Source of the DNA: JAMXLO01 sp963726125
Lineage (GTDB): Bacteria > Pseudomonadota > Alphaproteobacteria > Acetobacterales > Acetobacteraceae
DNA: 64,000 nt
Direction: 5' to 3'
Assembly: GCA_963726125.1 (NCBI GenBank)
Contig: CAVSBG010000005.1
Coordinates: 930,001 to 994,000, forward strand
Shown: positions 8,850 to 17,650 of the stretch, in pieces
Layout: each line of letters begins with the position of its first letter
Numbering within the stretch: position 1 is the stretch's first letter
The notes under the pieces: model-generated
What the model was told of the DNA's origin: nothing
What the model saw: only the letters and a program-made list of their open reading frames with translations
The model's database searches: none
Translations under genes and position numbers: made by a program

Positions 8850-9243
8850 TGGCCAACTCCCGCCATGGATCGCCCTGCGACACGCCACGCCGCCCCATTC
8901 GCGAATGGATCGGTCCTGCGTCTCATGGGCAAGTGGTAGTTCGATGGCAACGCCCGCTGGCGATTGCCGCAGGATCCGCATGCATGATCGCACGATCGCG
9001 CACCCGGGAACAGGTAAAGCGGAAGCCTTCGATGCTCCGGCTGCCGATGCGGTTGTCGAGGGCCTGCGGCGTGATCACAGGGGGCGGGTGGTCAGATGAT
9101 ACCGCGTCACGGCGTGGGAAGGCGCGTCATCAACGTCCTTTGTTGCCGCTATCGGCAGTCGATTGCGCATCAGAATTTCCGGCCCTTGCTATGACGCCGC
9201 CAACACATCGAGCTCACAAGACCAGGGCAAGGTCGAATGGTCC

Positions 9244-9257
9244 TTGATCCAGATCAA
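9244..9257. promoter_or_regulatory. FNR/FixK/Anr-type binding site TTGATCCAGATCAA
   Basis: The sequence is a perfect match to the TTGAT-N4-ATCAA consensus of FNR/FixK-family regulators. Its centre lies about 400 bases upstream of the hoxE start, which is the only gene oriented away from it on that side; the che cluster begins about 690 bases away on the other. An oxygen-sensing regulator controlling a hydrogenase operon is biologically sensible, but the distance implies a long leader or an unmapped promoter. That this exact match is functional is inference. Confidence 0.6.
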
Positions 9258-9361
9258 TGCGCGTTTTGCGCGATGGTGATTTTCCCCCTAACCCTCGTCC
9301 TGGATTGGTAAGCAAACCGTTAACGCCAGTACCCAGAATCTTTGAAGCGCGACACACCAAA

Positions 9362-9447
9362 CGTCATGGCCACCCTTGTGGCGGCCAACCGCGTGTTTCG
9401 CGCGCCTCGCAAAGACGTGGTTGGCCGGGACACGCCCGGCCATGACG
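9362..9447. repeat. Imperfect palindromic intergenic repeat (REP-like)
   Basis: The left arm (9362-9394, beginning CGTCATGGCC) and right arm (9415-9447, ending GGCCATGACG) are inverted copies about 33 bases long with a few mismatches around a short GC-rich loop. When translated, such elements give peptides resembling GLVPAIHVF / KDVDARHKAGHD, which turn up as false genes in many Rhizobiales and Acetobacteraceae genomes. That resemblance suggests a family of dispersed palindromes rather than a unique terminator. It could still act as a transcript end or mRNA-stabilising hairpin. Confidence 0.6.
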
Positions 9448-9945
9448 CGTGGGCGTGTGAACTCGCGCTCCATCGATGGCGGGCACTGGTGAACCCATCG
9501 GTCACGACCCTGTCACCCGCGTCCAACGGGCATCGGGATTGGCTTCGATGACACGCGCAACGTCCACCCGAACGGAAATGGGCGCTTTCAGCAATCGGCA
9601 ATCGGCGAGCGTGCAGCAGCGGACGGCGCGAGTGCCAGGAACCGTGAGGCCCTGAACCCCTGAACCGGTCAGCGAACACGTCGCTCACATCCGGCGTGGC
9701 ATACGCACCCGCGGTGCGTGTGGTGATCAGAAGTGCCGACACGACAGGATTTCTCACGAGTTTGGTGACACACGCGACCTGCGCACTGGCCGAAGGTTGA
9801 ATGAGCAGACTGTTCCTCGTCGCCGCGTACCGAACCGTCAGCAACGACCTGTTAACCCGCGGCGCTTATCCAGACGCATCGATATGCCGGACCGCAACGG
9901 GATGCGGTGATGCAGCAGGAACACCGAACCAGGAGTTTGGGAGCG

Positions 9946-12444
9946 ATGGACGACGTCACACACACCGGCATGGACCCGCAGCGCGCCGCCATGGAAGAAA
10001 TCAACCGCCTGATCAGATCCGTGCGGCAAGGCCACCTCACCGAGCGGGCAGATGCCAATGCGGCGACCGGTGACTTCAAGGAAGTGCTCTCCAACATCAA
10101 CGAGTTGATGGACGTCATCCTGCTGCCCATCGGCGAGGGCAATCGCATCCTCGACCAAGTGGCGCACGGCAAGGTCAGCGAACTGATCACCGAAACCTAT
10201 CAAGGTGATCACGAGAGGATGAAGCAGAACGTCAACGGCATCGCGCTCGTGCTGCAGCGGTTCCAGGCGGAACTGACGAAATTGATCGACTACAGCCACA
10301 AGGGCCAACTCGAGAAGCGGGGCGATGCCGCGGCCTTCGAGGGTTGCTATGCCGACATCATCAAGGGCATCAACCAGATGCTCGATGCCATCCTGCTGCC
10401 AATCGGCGAGGGCAACCGTATCCTGAGTCAGGTCGCCACCGGCAAGGTCGATGAGCTGATAACCCAGACCTATGACGGCGACCATGAGAAGATGAAGCAG
10501 AGCGTCAACAACATCGCGCTCATCATGCAGCGCTTCCAGACCGAACTCGCCAAGCTGATCGATTACAGCAAGCAGGGACAGTTGGAAAAGCGCGGTGAGG
10601 CCAGCGGGTTCCAGGGCGTCTTTGGCGACATCATCAAGGGCATCAACCAGATGCTCGATGCCATCCTGCTGCCGATCGGCGAGGGCAATCGCATCCTCGG
10701 CCAGGTCGCGAACGGCAAGGTCGACGAGCTGATCGCCAAGACCTACGAGGGCGACCATGAAAGGATGAAGCAGAACGTCAACAGCATCGCGCTCATCTTG
10801 CAGCGCTTCCAGGCCGAGATGTCGCGGCTGATCGAGTACAGCAGGCAAGGGCAGCTGGAGAAGCGCGGTGACGCACAAGGCTTCCAGGGTGTCTTTGGCG
10901 AAATCATCGGCGGCATCAACCAGATGCTCGACGCGATCCTGCAGCCGATCGGCGAGGGCAATCGTATCCTGCGCCAGATCAGCGGCGGGAACCTGCGCGA
11001 CAAGGTGACCATCGAATGCCAAGGCGACCACCAGCGCATGAAGGAAGCGATCAATGGCGTGCATTCCTGGCTGCAGGAACTGATCGCCTACGTCACCGCG
11101 ATCGCCAACGGCGACATGAGCGCCAAGATGAACAAGGCCTCGGGCGACGACCAGATCCATGAATGGCTGATCATGCTGAAGGCGAATATCGGCGGCGTAG
11201 TCACCGATGCCGATGCCTTGGTGAAGGCGGCGTTGGAAGGCAAGCTTTCGGTGCGCTCCGACGCCAGCAGGCATCAAGGCGAATACCGCAAGATCGTCGA
11301 GGGCCTCAACAACACACTGGAAGCGGTGGTTGCGCCGTTGAACATGGCTGCGACGCACATCAACCTGCTGTCGAAGGGCGATATCCCGCCGAAGATCACC
11401 GACAGCTATAGCGGCGATTACAATACCATCAAGGACAGCCTGAACTCGCTGATCGAGAACCTCACGCATTTCGTCCTCGAAGTGCAGGAGGCGGCAGAGC
11501 GCGTTTCAACCAGCAGCAGCGAGCTCAGCGCCTCGGCGCAATCGCTTGCGCAAGGCGCCACCGAACAGGCGTCCAGCGTGGAGGAAATCTCCAGCTCGAT
11601 GGAGGAGATGAGCAGCGCGGTCAAACAGAACGCCGACAACGCCCAGCAGACCGCATCGATTTCCAACAAGTCGGCGCAGGACGGCGAGAATGGCGGCCAC
11701 GCGGTAGCCGATACCGTGAAGGCGATGAAGAGCATCGCGGAGAAGATCGGCATCATCGAGGAGATCGCCCGCCAGACCAACATGCTCGCACTCAATGCGG
11801 CGATCGAGGCGGCACGCGCCGGCGAACATGGCAAGGGCTTTGCCGTGGTGGCCGCCGAGGTGCGGAAGCTCGCCGAACGCAGCCAGACCGCTGCCAAGGA
11901 GATCAGCTCGGTGTCGATCTCCAGCGTGGAGATCGCCGAACGCGCGGGCAAGCTGCTGGGCGACATCGTGCCCGGCATTCAGAAGACCTCCAGCCTGGTG
12001 CAGGAGATCAACTCCTCCTGCAACGAACAGGCACAGGGCGTCGAGCAGGTCACCACGGCGATCCAACAGCTCGACCAGGTCATCCAGCAGAGCAGTGCGT
12101 CTACCGAGGAGATGTCCACCGCCAGCGAAATGCTGTCCGACCAGGCCGAACAACTGCTGACGGCCGCCTCGTTCTTCCATGTCGACGGCGATCGAGGACG
12201 CGGTCAGCAACGCCAGCCGGCTGCGGGCAATGGTCGAAGCCCCCCCAGTGCCGTGCATGTCCGTCCGGCGGCCGGAGGCAACGGCCGGGCGCCGGTCAGC
12301 ACCTTCCACCGCGCGACGATGCCGGCGAAAGGCCCACCCAGGGACGCAGCCAAATCGAAACCGCTGGCCAAGCCCCACGCAGGGAACGGCATGAAACTCA
12401 GCATGGGAGATGAGGTCGACGACAGCGAGTTCGCCCGGACCTGA
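9946..12444 (+). CDS. Soluble poly-HAMP methyl-accepting chemotaxis protein
   Basis: An 832-residue receptor with no membrane segment or periplasmic sensor, so it should sit in the cytoplasm. The N-terminal two thirds are consecutive HAMP-like helical units. From about residue 62 a 91-residue block (PIGEGNRIL...GKVDELI...GDHE.MKQ.VN...LEKRG...GINQMLDAI) recurs at an exact spacing, each block containing two HAMP-like halves; further divergent HAMP units follow. Residues about 500-750 form the long coiled-coil signalling domain, whose tip around 604-648 (EIARQTNMLALNAAIEAARAG) binds CheA and CheW. The C-terminal tail is Gly/Pro/Arg-rich without a CheR-tethering pentapeptide. The ATG at 9946 follows AGGAG at 9931; an alternative GTG lies at 9907. 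It begins the che operon. Confidence 0.88.
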   Translation: MDDVTHTGMDPQRAAMEEINRLIRSVRQGHLTERADANAATGDFKEVLSNINELMDVILLPIGEGNRILDQVAHGKVSELITETYQGDHERMKQNVNGIALVLQRFQAELTKLIDYSHKGQLEKRGDAAAFEGCYADIIKGINQMLDAILLPIGEGNRILSQVATGKVDELITQTYDGDHEKMKQSVNNIALIMQRFQTELAKLIDYSKQGQLEKRGEASGFQGVFGDIIKGINQMLDAILLPIGEGNRILGQVANGKVDELIAKTYEGDHERMKQNVNSIALILQRFQAEMSRLIEYSRQGQLEKRGDAQGFQGVFGEIIGGINQMLDAILQPIGEGNRILRQISGGNLRDKVTIECQGDHQRMKEAINGVHSWLQELIAYVTAIANGDMSAKMNKASGDDQIHEWLIMLKANIGGVVTDADALVKAALEGKLSVRSDASRHQGEYRKIVEGLNNTLEAVVAPLNMAATHINLLSKGDIPPKITDSYSGDYNTIKDSLNSLIENLTHFVLEVQEAAERVSTSSSELSASAQSLAQGATEQASSVEEISSSMEEMSSAVKQNADNAQQTASISNKSAQDGENGGHAVADTVKAMKSIAEKIGIIEEIARQTNMLALNAAIEAARAGEHGKGFAVVAAEVRKLAERSQTAAKEISSVSISSVEIAERAGKLLGDIVPGIQKTSSLVQEINSSCNEQAQGVEQVTTAIQQLDQVIQQSSASTEEMSTASEMLSDQAEQLLTAASFFHVDGDRGRGQQRQPAAGNGRSPPSAVHVRPAAGGNGRAPVSTFHRATMPAKGPPRDAAKSKPLAKPHAGNGMKLSMGDEVDDSEFART
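10129..10947 (+). repeat. Three exact-period 273-base tandem coding repeats, with a fourth partial copy, in the poly-HAMP receptor
   Basis: The string ATCGGCGAGGGCAA starts at 10129, 10402, 10675 and 10948, giving a constant 273-base (91-codon) spacing. The three full units are very similar in DNA as well as protein; the copy after 10948 diverges within 60-100 bases. This indicates recent duplication or gene conversion within the HAMP region, and makes the array prone to expansion, contraction and assembly collapse. Confidence 0.85.
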
Positions 12445-12467
12445 CAGCAGCCAATCGGAGATATAGC

Positions 12468-12983
12468 ATGGATCAGCAAATTGGCGATGTCGTCCAGGCC
12501 GATCAGTACCTGACGTTCACCCTTGCCGAAGAAACGTTCGCGATCGAGATCGTCAAGGTCCGCGAGGTGATCGATTATGTTCACCTCACCCATGTGCCGC
12601 GCATGCCGGTTTTCCTGTGCGGCGTGATCAACCTGCGCGGCAGCGTCGTGCCCGTCATTGACCTGCGGCTGATCCTCAACATGCCCGGCGTCGAGAAGAC
12701 TGTGGATAGCTGCATCATCATCGCCGAGGTGAGCATCGACGACGAGATCCTGCATCTCGGCATGCTCGCAGACTCCGTGCAGGAGGTGATCGACATCGAC
12801 CCAAGCCAGATCGATCCGCCGCCCAAGCTCGGCAGCATGCTCAACACGGACTTCATCCGCGGCATGGGCAAGCGAGAGGAGGGCTTCTTCATCATCCTCA
12901 ACATTGACCAGGTGCTGTCGAGTGACGAAATGGTCAGCATCCAGGCGGCGAAGGCGGTACCGGCGCCGAAGGTAGCGGCATGA
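12468..12983 (+). CDS. cheW: Chemotaxis coupling protein CheW
   Basis: A 171-residue adaptor linking receptors to CheA. The CheW fold spans about residues 10-150: QYLTFTLAEETFAIEIVKVREVI at the start, then VPRMPVFLCGVINLRGSVVPVIDLR, the family signature. It follows the receptor gene by 23 bases, with GGAG at 12457-12460 before the ATG, so it is co-transcribed. The tail after residue 155 is a short Ala/Pro extension. Confidence 0.95.
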   Translation: MDQQIGDVVQADQYLTFTLAEETFAIEIVKVREVIDYVHLTHVPRMPVFLCGVINLRGSVVPVIDLRLILNMPGVEKTVDSCIIIAEVSIDDEILHLGMLADSVQEVIDIDPSQIDPPPKLGSMLNTDFIRGMGKREEGFFIILNIDQVLSSDEMVSIQAAKAVPAPKVAA

Positions 12984-13074
12984 GCTGCCTGCCAGGCAAG
13001 TTCGGCGCCGTCCCGTATGACGACGTGGCAGGTAACATTATCCTGCCGTCCTCAAGCTGATCGCCTGGCCCGTC

Positions 13075-14010
13075 GTGGAAATGACGCTTCTCCCCGCCAT
13101 GGATGGCGCCTCGACCGCATCGAACGAGCCGACGTGGCAGGCCGGTGATGCCACTCGGCCACCACGCAGAAGCGTCGTGCAAACGGGGTTCATCCTGAAG
13201 GATTCGGAGGCGCGCGAACTCATCAACCTGATCTACGAGTATTCCGGCATCGTACTCACCCTCGACAAGAAGACCCTGATATCGTCCCGCCTGAACAAGC
13301 GGCTGCGGCGGCTGGGGCTGCGCTCGTTCCGGCAATATCTGGAGTACCTGCAGCACCCGCGCGACAGTGCCGATGAATTCACCGAGATGATCGATGAGAT
13401 CACCACGAACAAGACCGAGTTCTTCCGCGAGCATCAGCATTTCGATTTCCTGGTCTCCAGCATATTGCCGGACCTGGCGACGTCGGACTGGTCGATCGTG
13501 AATTTCTGGTGCGCGGGCTGCTCGACAGGCGAGGAGCCATACTCGCTGGCCATGGTGCTTGCCGAGTATTTCGGCACGACCCGCAACTTCACCATCTTCG
13601 CCAGCGACCTCTCCACGCAGGCACTGCGCACCGCGCATCGCGCCGTGTATCCCAGGGATCTCGGCACATCCATTCCGGTCGCCCTGCGGCAAAAATACAC
13701 GCTGACAGGCCACGGTTCGCAGACCGGACGATTCCGAATTGTGCCGGAATTGCGTAACCGCGTGACATTCGGCCACGTCAACCTGATCGCGCCTGATTGG
13801 CAGGTGCCGACGGCCATGAACGTGGTGTTCTGCCGCAACACGATGATCTACTTCGATCAGAAAACACGGGTCGGAATAGTCGCCAAGTTCCGGCGACATC
13901 TTAAGGCCGGCGGATACCTGTTCGTCGGCCATTCCGAAACCTTGGGCGGCATCGATCGCGGATTGGGATTCGTCCAGGTCAAGCCAACTATCTATGCCCT
14001 TCGACAGTAG
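13075..14010 (+). CDS. cheR: Chemotaxis protein methyltransferase CheR
   Basis: About 310 residues. It methylates receptor glutamates using S-adenosylmethionine. The N-terminal helical CheR domain (residues about 40-105, ending FTEMIDEITTNKTEFFREHQHFDFL) is followed by the SAM-binding fold with FWCAGCSTGEEPYSLAM (about 142-158), ASDLSTQAL, and the late VVFCRNTMIYFDQ. Start is GTG 13075 or ATG 13081, two codons apart; neither is decisive. There is a 91-base gap after cheW, and the 3' end runs up to cheB. Confidence 0.93.
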   Translation: MEMTLLPAMDGASTASNEPTWQAGDATRPPRRSVVQTGFILKDSEARELINLIYEYSGIVLTLDKKTLISSRLNKRLRRLGLRSFRQYLEYLQHPRDSADEFTEMIDEITTNKTEFFREHQHFDFLVSSILPDLATSDWSIVNFWCAGCSTGEEPYSLAMVLAEYFGTTRNFTIFASDLSTQALRTAHRAVYPRDLGTSIPVALRQKYTLTGHGSQTGRFRIVPELRNRVTFGHVNLIAPDWQVPTAMNVVFCRNTMIYFDQKTRVGIVAKFRRHLKAGGYLFVGHSETLGGIDRGLGFVQVKPTIYALRQ

Positions 14011-14017
14011 GGTCGGC

Positions 14018-15088
14018 ATGGTCGGAAAGCAGATCAGAGTTCTTATTGTCGACAACTCGGCGCTCGTGCGGCAGACGTTGTCGGAGATCCTGCAATCCGA
14101 TCCCGACATTACGGTCATGGGGGTCGCCGCGGATCCTTATATCGCGGCAGCCGCCATGGAGTCCGAGATTCCGGATGTCATCACGCTGGACGTCGAAATG
14201 CCGCGGATGGACGGCCTGACCTTCCTCGAGAAGATCATGTCACAGCATCCGATCCCCGTGGTGATGTGCTCCAGCCTGACCGATGAAGGCTGCGCTACGG
14301 CGCTGCGCGCCATGGAATGCGGCGCCGTCACCATCATCACCAAGCCCCGTATCGGTGTGAAGCTGTTCCTGGAGGAATCCCGCATCACCATCTGCGATGC
14401 CGTGAAGGCCGCCGCCTCCGTCAGACCACGACGGCTGGCTCCCCGGCCGAGGCAGCCGGAACGCAAGCTGAGTGCCGACGTGATGCTGGCGAAGGCCGCC
14501 AACCGCTCGATGATCCAGACGACGGAAAAGGTCACCGTCATCGGCGCCTCGACTGGCGGAACGATCGCCTTGCGGACCGTGCTGATGGCGCTGCCGGCGG
14601 ATGCGCCGGGCATCGTGATCGTGCAGCACATGCCGGAGAAGTTCACCACCTCATTCGCCGCGTCGCTCGATCGGGAATGCGCCATCACAGTGAAAGAAGC
14701 GGAGAACAACGACACGGTGATGCGCGGCACCGCGTTGATTGCTCCCGGCAACAAGCACACGCTACTGAAGCGCAGCGGCGCCCGCTATTATGTCGAGGTT
14801 CGTGATGGGCCGCTGGTGTCCCGCCACCGCCCCTCCGTCGATGTCCTGTTCCGCTCGGCGGCACGTTATGCGGGCGCCAACGCGGTGGGCGTCATCATGA
14901 CCGGTATGGGCGACGATGGCGCCCATGGCCTGTTGGAAATGAAGGAGGCCAGGGCGAAGACCCTGGCCCAGGACGAAGATAGTTGCGTCGTGTTCGGCAT
15001 GCCGAACGAAGCGATCAAGCTCGGCGCAGCCGATCGGATCGTGCCGCTGGATGCCATCGCTGGTGAAATCCTGCGTGCCTGCGCCTAA
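14018..15088 (+). CDS. cheB: Chemotaxis response regulator protein-glutamate methylesterase CheB
   Basis: A 356-residue two-domain enzyme that removes receptor methyl groups when phosphorylated by CheA. The receiver domain (VLIVDNSALVRQTL; phospho-acceptor Asp in LDVEMPRMDG; switch CSSLTDEG; Lys in ITKPRIG) is followed by a linker and the methylesterase domain with VIGASTGGTIALRTVL (nucleophile Ser), VIVQHMPEKFTTSFA and the late GVIMTGMGDDGA. The ATG at 14018 has AGGG five bases before it; an earlier ATG at 13994 would overlap the end of cheR by 17 bases. Confidence 0.94.
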   Translation: MVGKQIRVLIVDNSALVRQTLSEILQSDPDITVMGVAADPYIAAAAMESEIPDVITLDVEMPRMDGLTFLEKIMSQHPIPVVMCSSLTDEGCATALRAMECGAVTIITKPRIGVKLFLEESRITICDAVKAAASVRPRRLAPRPRQPERKLSADVMLAKAANRSMIQTTEKVTVIGASTGGTIALRTVLMALPADAPGIVIVQHMPEKFTTSFAASLDRECAITVKEAENNDTVMRGTALIAPGNKHTLLKRSGARYYVEVRDGPLVSRHRPSVDVLFRSAARYAGANAVGVIMTGMGDDGAHGLLEMKEARAKTLAQDEDSCVVFGMPNEAIKLGAADRIVPLDAIAGEILRACA

Positions 15089-15100
15089 GGACGATTGCCG

Positions 15101-15445
15101 ATGAAGATCACCACCACCCAGACCGAAGGTGCGGCGCGCATCGCCATCGTCGGTGATCTCCGCATTGCCACGGTGGCCGATGCCAAGCCGGAGCTTGTCA
15201 CTGCCCTGGCCGCTTGTGACACCATGCTGATCGACCTCAGCGACCTCGGTCAAATCGATACTGCCGGTATCCAGCTTCTACTGATGGTACGCGCTGGCGC
15301 CCGCGCCAAGGGCAAGGGGTTTGCCCTCGTCGGTCAAACCAACTCGTTTCGTGCCGCGCTGGACCGGATTGGAATTCCCATTGCGGGCATCGATGCCGCA
15401 GCCGCGGGACCCGACGATGGCACCGGTGTCGGTGACCGCGCGTGA
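15101..15445 (+). CDS. STAS-domain protein (anti-sigma factor antagonist-like)
   Basis: A 114-residue single-domain protein. The STAS core shows RIAIVGDLRIATVADAKPEL, then LIDLSDLGQIDTAGIQLLL, where the Asp-Thr-Ala segment occupies the place of the phosphorylatable Ser/Thr of SpoIIAA-type proteins, and a final GKGFALVGQTNSFRAAL. AAGGA at 15087-15091 precedes the ATG at 15101. It sits between cheB and cheA, so it probably works with the kinase complex rather than with a sigma factor. No partner anti-sigma kinase is in the window. Confidence 0.85.
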   Translation: MKITTTQTEGAARIAIVGDLRIATVADAKPELVTALAACDTMLIDLSDLGQIDTAGIQLLLMVRAGARAKGKGFALVGQTNSFRAALDRIGIPIAGIDAAAAGPDDGTGVGDRA

Positions 15446-15501
15446 TGCGGCCCGCATCCGGCGGATCGCTGCAATAAACCAGGTTGACCAAGGGAACTGC
15501 C

Positions 15502-17635
15502 ATGGATCCGGCCGACCTCTACCAGCAAACCTTTCGTCTGGAAGCGGACGAACTGATCGGCGAAATCGAGATCGTCATACTCCTGGTCGAGGAGAACCCC
15601 GACGATGCAGATGCGATCAATCGGCTGTTCCGCGCAGTACACACGCTGAAGGGGTCGGGCGCGATGTTCGGCCTGACCGATATCGCGAACTTTTCGCACG
15701 GCCTGGAATCGGTACTCGATAGGGTTCGCAACCGCCAACTGTCGGTTAATCGGGAGCTGATCGACCTCACACTGGCCTATCGCGACCAGGTCGCCATCAT
15801 GCTGCACGCCGGTGATGGCGGCGCGGCGGTGGATGTGGCGCGCGTCGAGGACATCAAGCAACGGCTAGCGGCACTGCTACCGATCGCCGACAGCGCCGTT
15901 GTCGCGTCGCCAGGCGAACCCCAGCCGACCGCGTCACCGGGCAGCATCGCGGTCGTCTATCGCATCCGCTTCGCCCCTCAGCTGCCACTGTTCCTCAGCG
16001 GCACCGAACCCGCGCTGCTGCTCGACGAGCTGCGCGGTCTGGGCGAATGCACGGTGATCGCCCATGTCGATGAAGTGCCCACGCTGGAGGCGGCCGAACC
16101 AGAGAACTGCCATCTCTCCTGGGACATTCTGCTGACCACCACGGCGGGTCTCGATGCGATCAAGGACGTCTTCGTCTTTGTCGAGGATATCAGCGACATC
16201 GACATCGCGGACATTTCCAGCGAATTCATGCATGACCCGAGCAACGCGCCGCCACGCCTCGGCGAAATCCTGGTCGAACGTGGCGATGTTGCGTCGGCTG
16301 GGGTGCATGAGGCGCTCGGCAGCCAGAACCGGCTGGGCGAATTGCTGGTGGACGGTGGTCATGTGTCAGCCAGCAAGGTTGCGTCGGCATTGGCCGAGCA
16401 GCGCTCCGTCGCCGCGCAACAGATCGCGGCGAAAAGCGACAGCGTGCGAGTGCCCTCCGACAAGCTCGACGCACTGATGAACCTGGTGGGCGAACTGGTC
16501 ACCAATCAGGCGCGGCTCAGCCAGGTTGCCCGCGATGCCGGCATCATGTCCCTCCAGGCGCCCGTCGAAGTGGCGGAGCGCCTGACCGACGAACTGCGCG
16601 ACATCGTGCTCACCATTCGCCTGATGCCGATCGGGGCCACGTTCAGCCGGTTCAAGCGGCTGGTGCGCGATCTGTCGGGCGAACTGCACAAGCATATCGA
16701 ACTGGCCACCGAGGGCGCGGAGACCGAGCTGGACAAGACGGTGCTCGATCGGTTGGGTGACCCGCTGGTCCACCTGATCCGAAACTGCATCGATCATGGC
16801 ATCGAAGCGCCCGACGAACGCAGCCGCGTTGGCAAGCCGGCCGTCGGCACCATCACGCTGAAAGCGGCGCATCAAGGGGCGAACGTGGTGATCTCCGTCA
16901 TCGACGACGGCGCAGGATTGAACACCGCCGCCATCCTGGCGAAGGCCACGGAACGCGGCCTGGTGCCCGCCGGCGCCGAGCTCGCCGAGAGCGAAATCTT
17001 CGCGCTGATCTTCCAGCCCGGGTTCTCCACCGCCGAGAAGGTCACCGATGTCTCGGGACGCGGCGTGGGCATGGACGTGGTCAAGCGCGAGGTCGAACTC
17101 TCTGCGCGGCTCCATTGGCGTGCACAGCGAGTCCGGCCGCGGCAGCCGCGTCGATCTGTCACTGCCGCTGACGCTGGCGATCATTGAAGGACTGTTGGTC
17201 CATGTCGCCGAGGACAACTACGTGATCCCTCTATCCGCCGTCGAGCAATGCATGGAACTGACGCCTGATCGCTTCGCCACCACCAGTGGGCGCAACGTCA
17301 TTCAGGTGCAGGGCGCTCCGGTCCCCCTGGTGCGGCTGCGCGAGATCTTCCGCGTGCCCGGCGGGCGCCCTCCTTTGGAGCAAGCCGTCGTGGTCAATGT
17401 CGGGGACGTGCGTGTCGGCATCGCAGTGGACCAGGTCGTCGGGAATCATCAAACGGTGATCAAGTCGCTGGGTAATCTGTATCGCCGTGCCGATTGCATT
17501 TCCGGTGCGACGATCACGGGGGATGGCAACGTGGCGTTGATCCTTGATCTGGCCGGGATCCTGCGCGAAGCGAGGAACGATGAGAGTTCCATCCTCGCGC
17601 GCAGCACGGGTGCGTGGCAGCTCAGAGCGGCATGA
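15502..17635 (+). pseudogene. cheA: Chemotaxis histidine kinase CheA, interrupted by a one-base frameshift
   Basis: The reading frame from ATG 15502 encodes the Hpt domain (phospho-His about residue 47 in HTLKGSGAMFG), a variable middle, the dimerisation helices (DKLDALMNLVGELVTNQ) and the ATPase with N-box HLIRNCIDHGIE, DDGAGL and GRGVGMDVVK. At the CTCTCT run (17098-17103) the frame is lost. The next frame over continues with LRGSIGVHSESGRGS, then LPLTLAIIEGLLV and the CheW-like regulatory domain to the stop at 17635. The interval length leaves a remainder of one base, consistent with a single inserted base. If real, the kinase lacks its receptor-coupling domain; a sequencing indel is equally possible. 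Confidence 0.85.
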
Positions 17636-17650
17636 TGGCGTCATAGCAGC

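Larger units (their letters stand above)
8850..9945. other. Long intergenic region between divergent hox and che clusters
   Basis: No convincing gene is seen in these roughly 1.1 kb. Open frames here are short, arginine/serine-rich and start inside repeats or upstream of better starts. Recognisable contents are a perfect FNR/FixK-type dyad (9244-9257) and an imperfect long inverted repeat (9362-9447), both listed separately. I looked for a sigma-54 promoter (TGGCAC-N5-TTGC) reading toward hoxE and found no convincing match. The region must hold the promoters of both clusters. Confidence 0.6.

Noticed and set aside
8850..9240. Sigma-54 promoter for the hydrogenase operon
   Set aside because: No TGGCAC-N5-TTGC-like match on the minus strand in the interval.
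9320..9844. A 174-codon minus-strand frame in the hox-che intergenic region
   Set aside because: It is translated through the palindromic repeat and gives the peptide typical of false genes from such elements.
10129..10947. Regularly spaced repeats considered as a CRISPR array
   Set aside because: The 273-base period and the coding sense through every unit show protein repeats; there are no short repeats with variable spacers.
9838..11469. A 543-codon minus-strand frame opposite the poly-HAMP receptor
   Set aside because: It is the antisense shadow of the 273-base repeats; its repetitive sequence follows from the repeats and matches no family.
16366..17217. Minus-strand frame of 283 codons over cheA
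   Set aside because: Antisense shadow of the kinase, whose motifs are clear on the plus strand.
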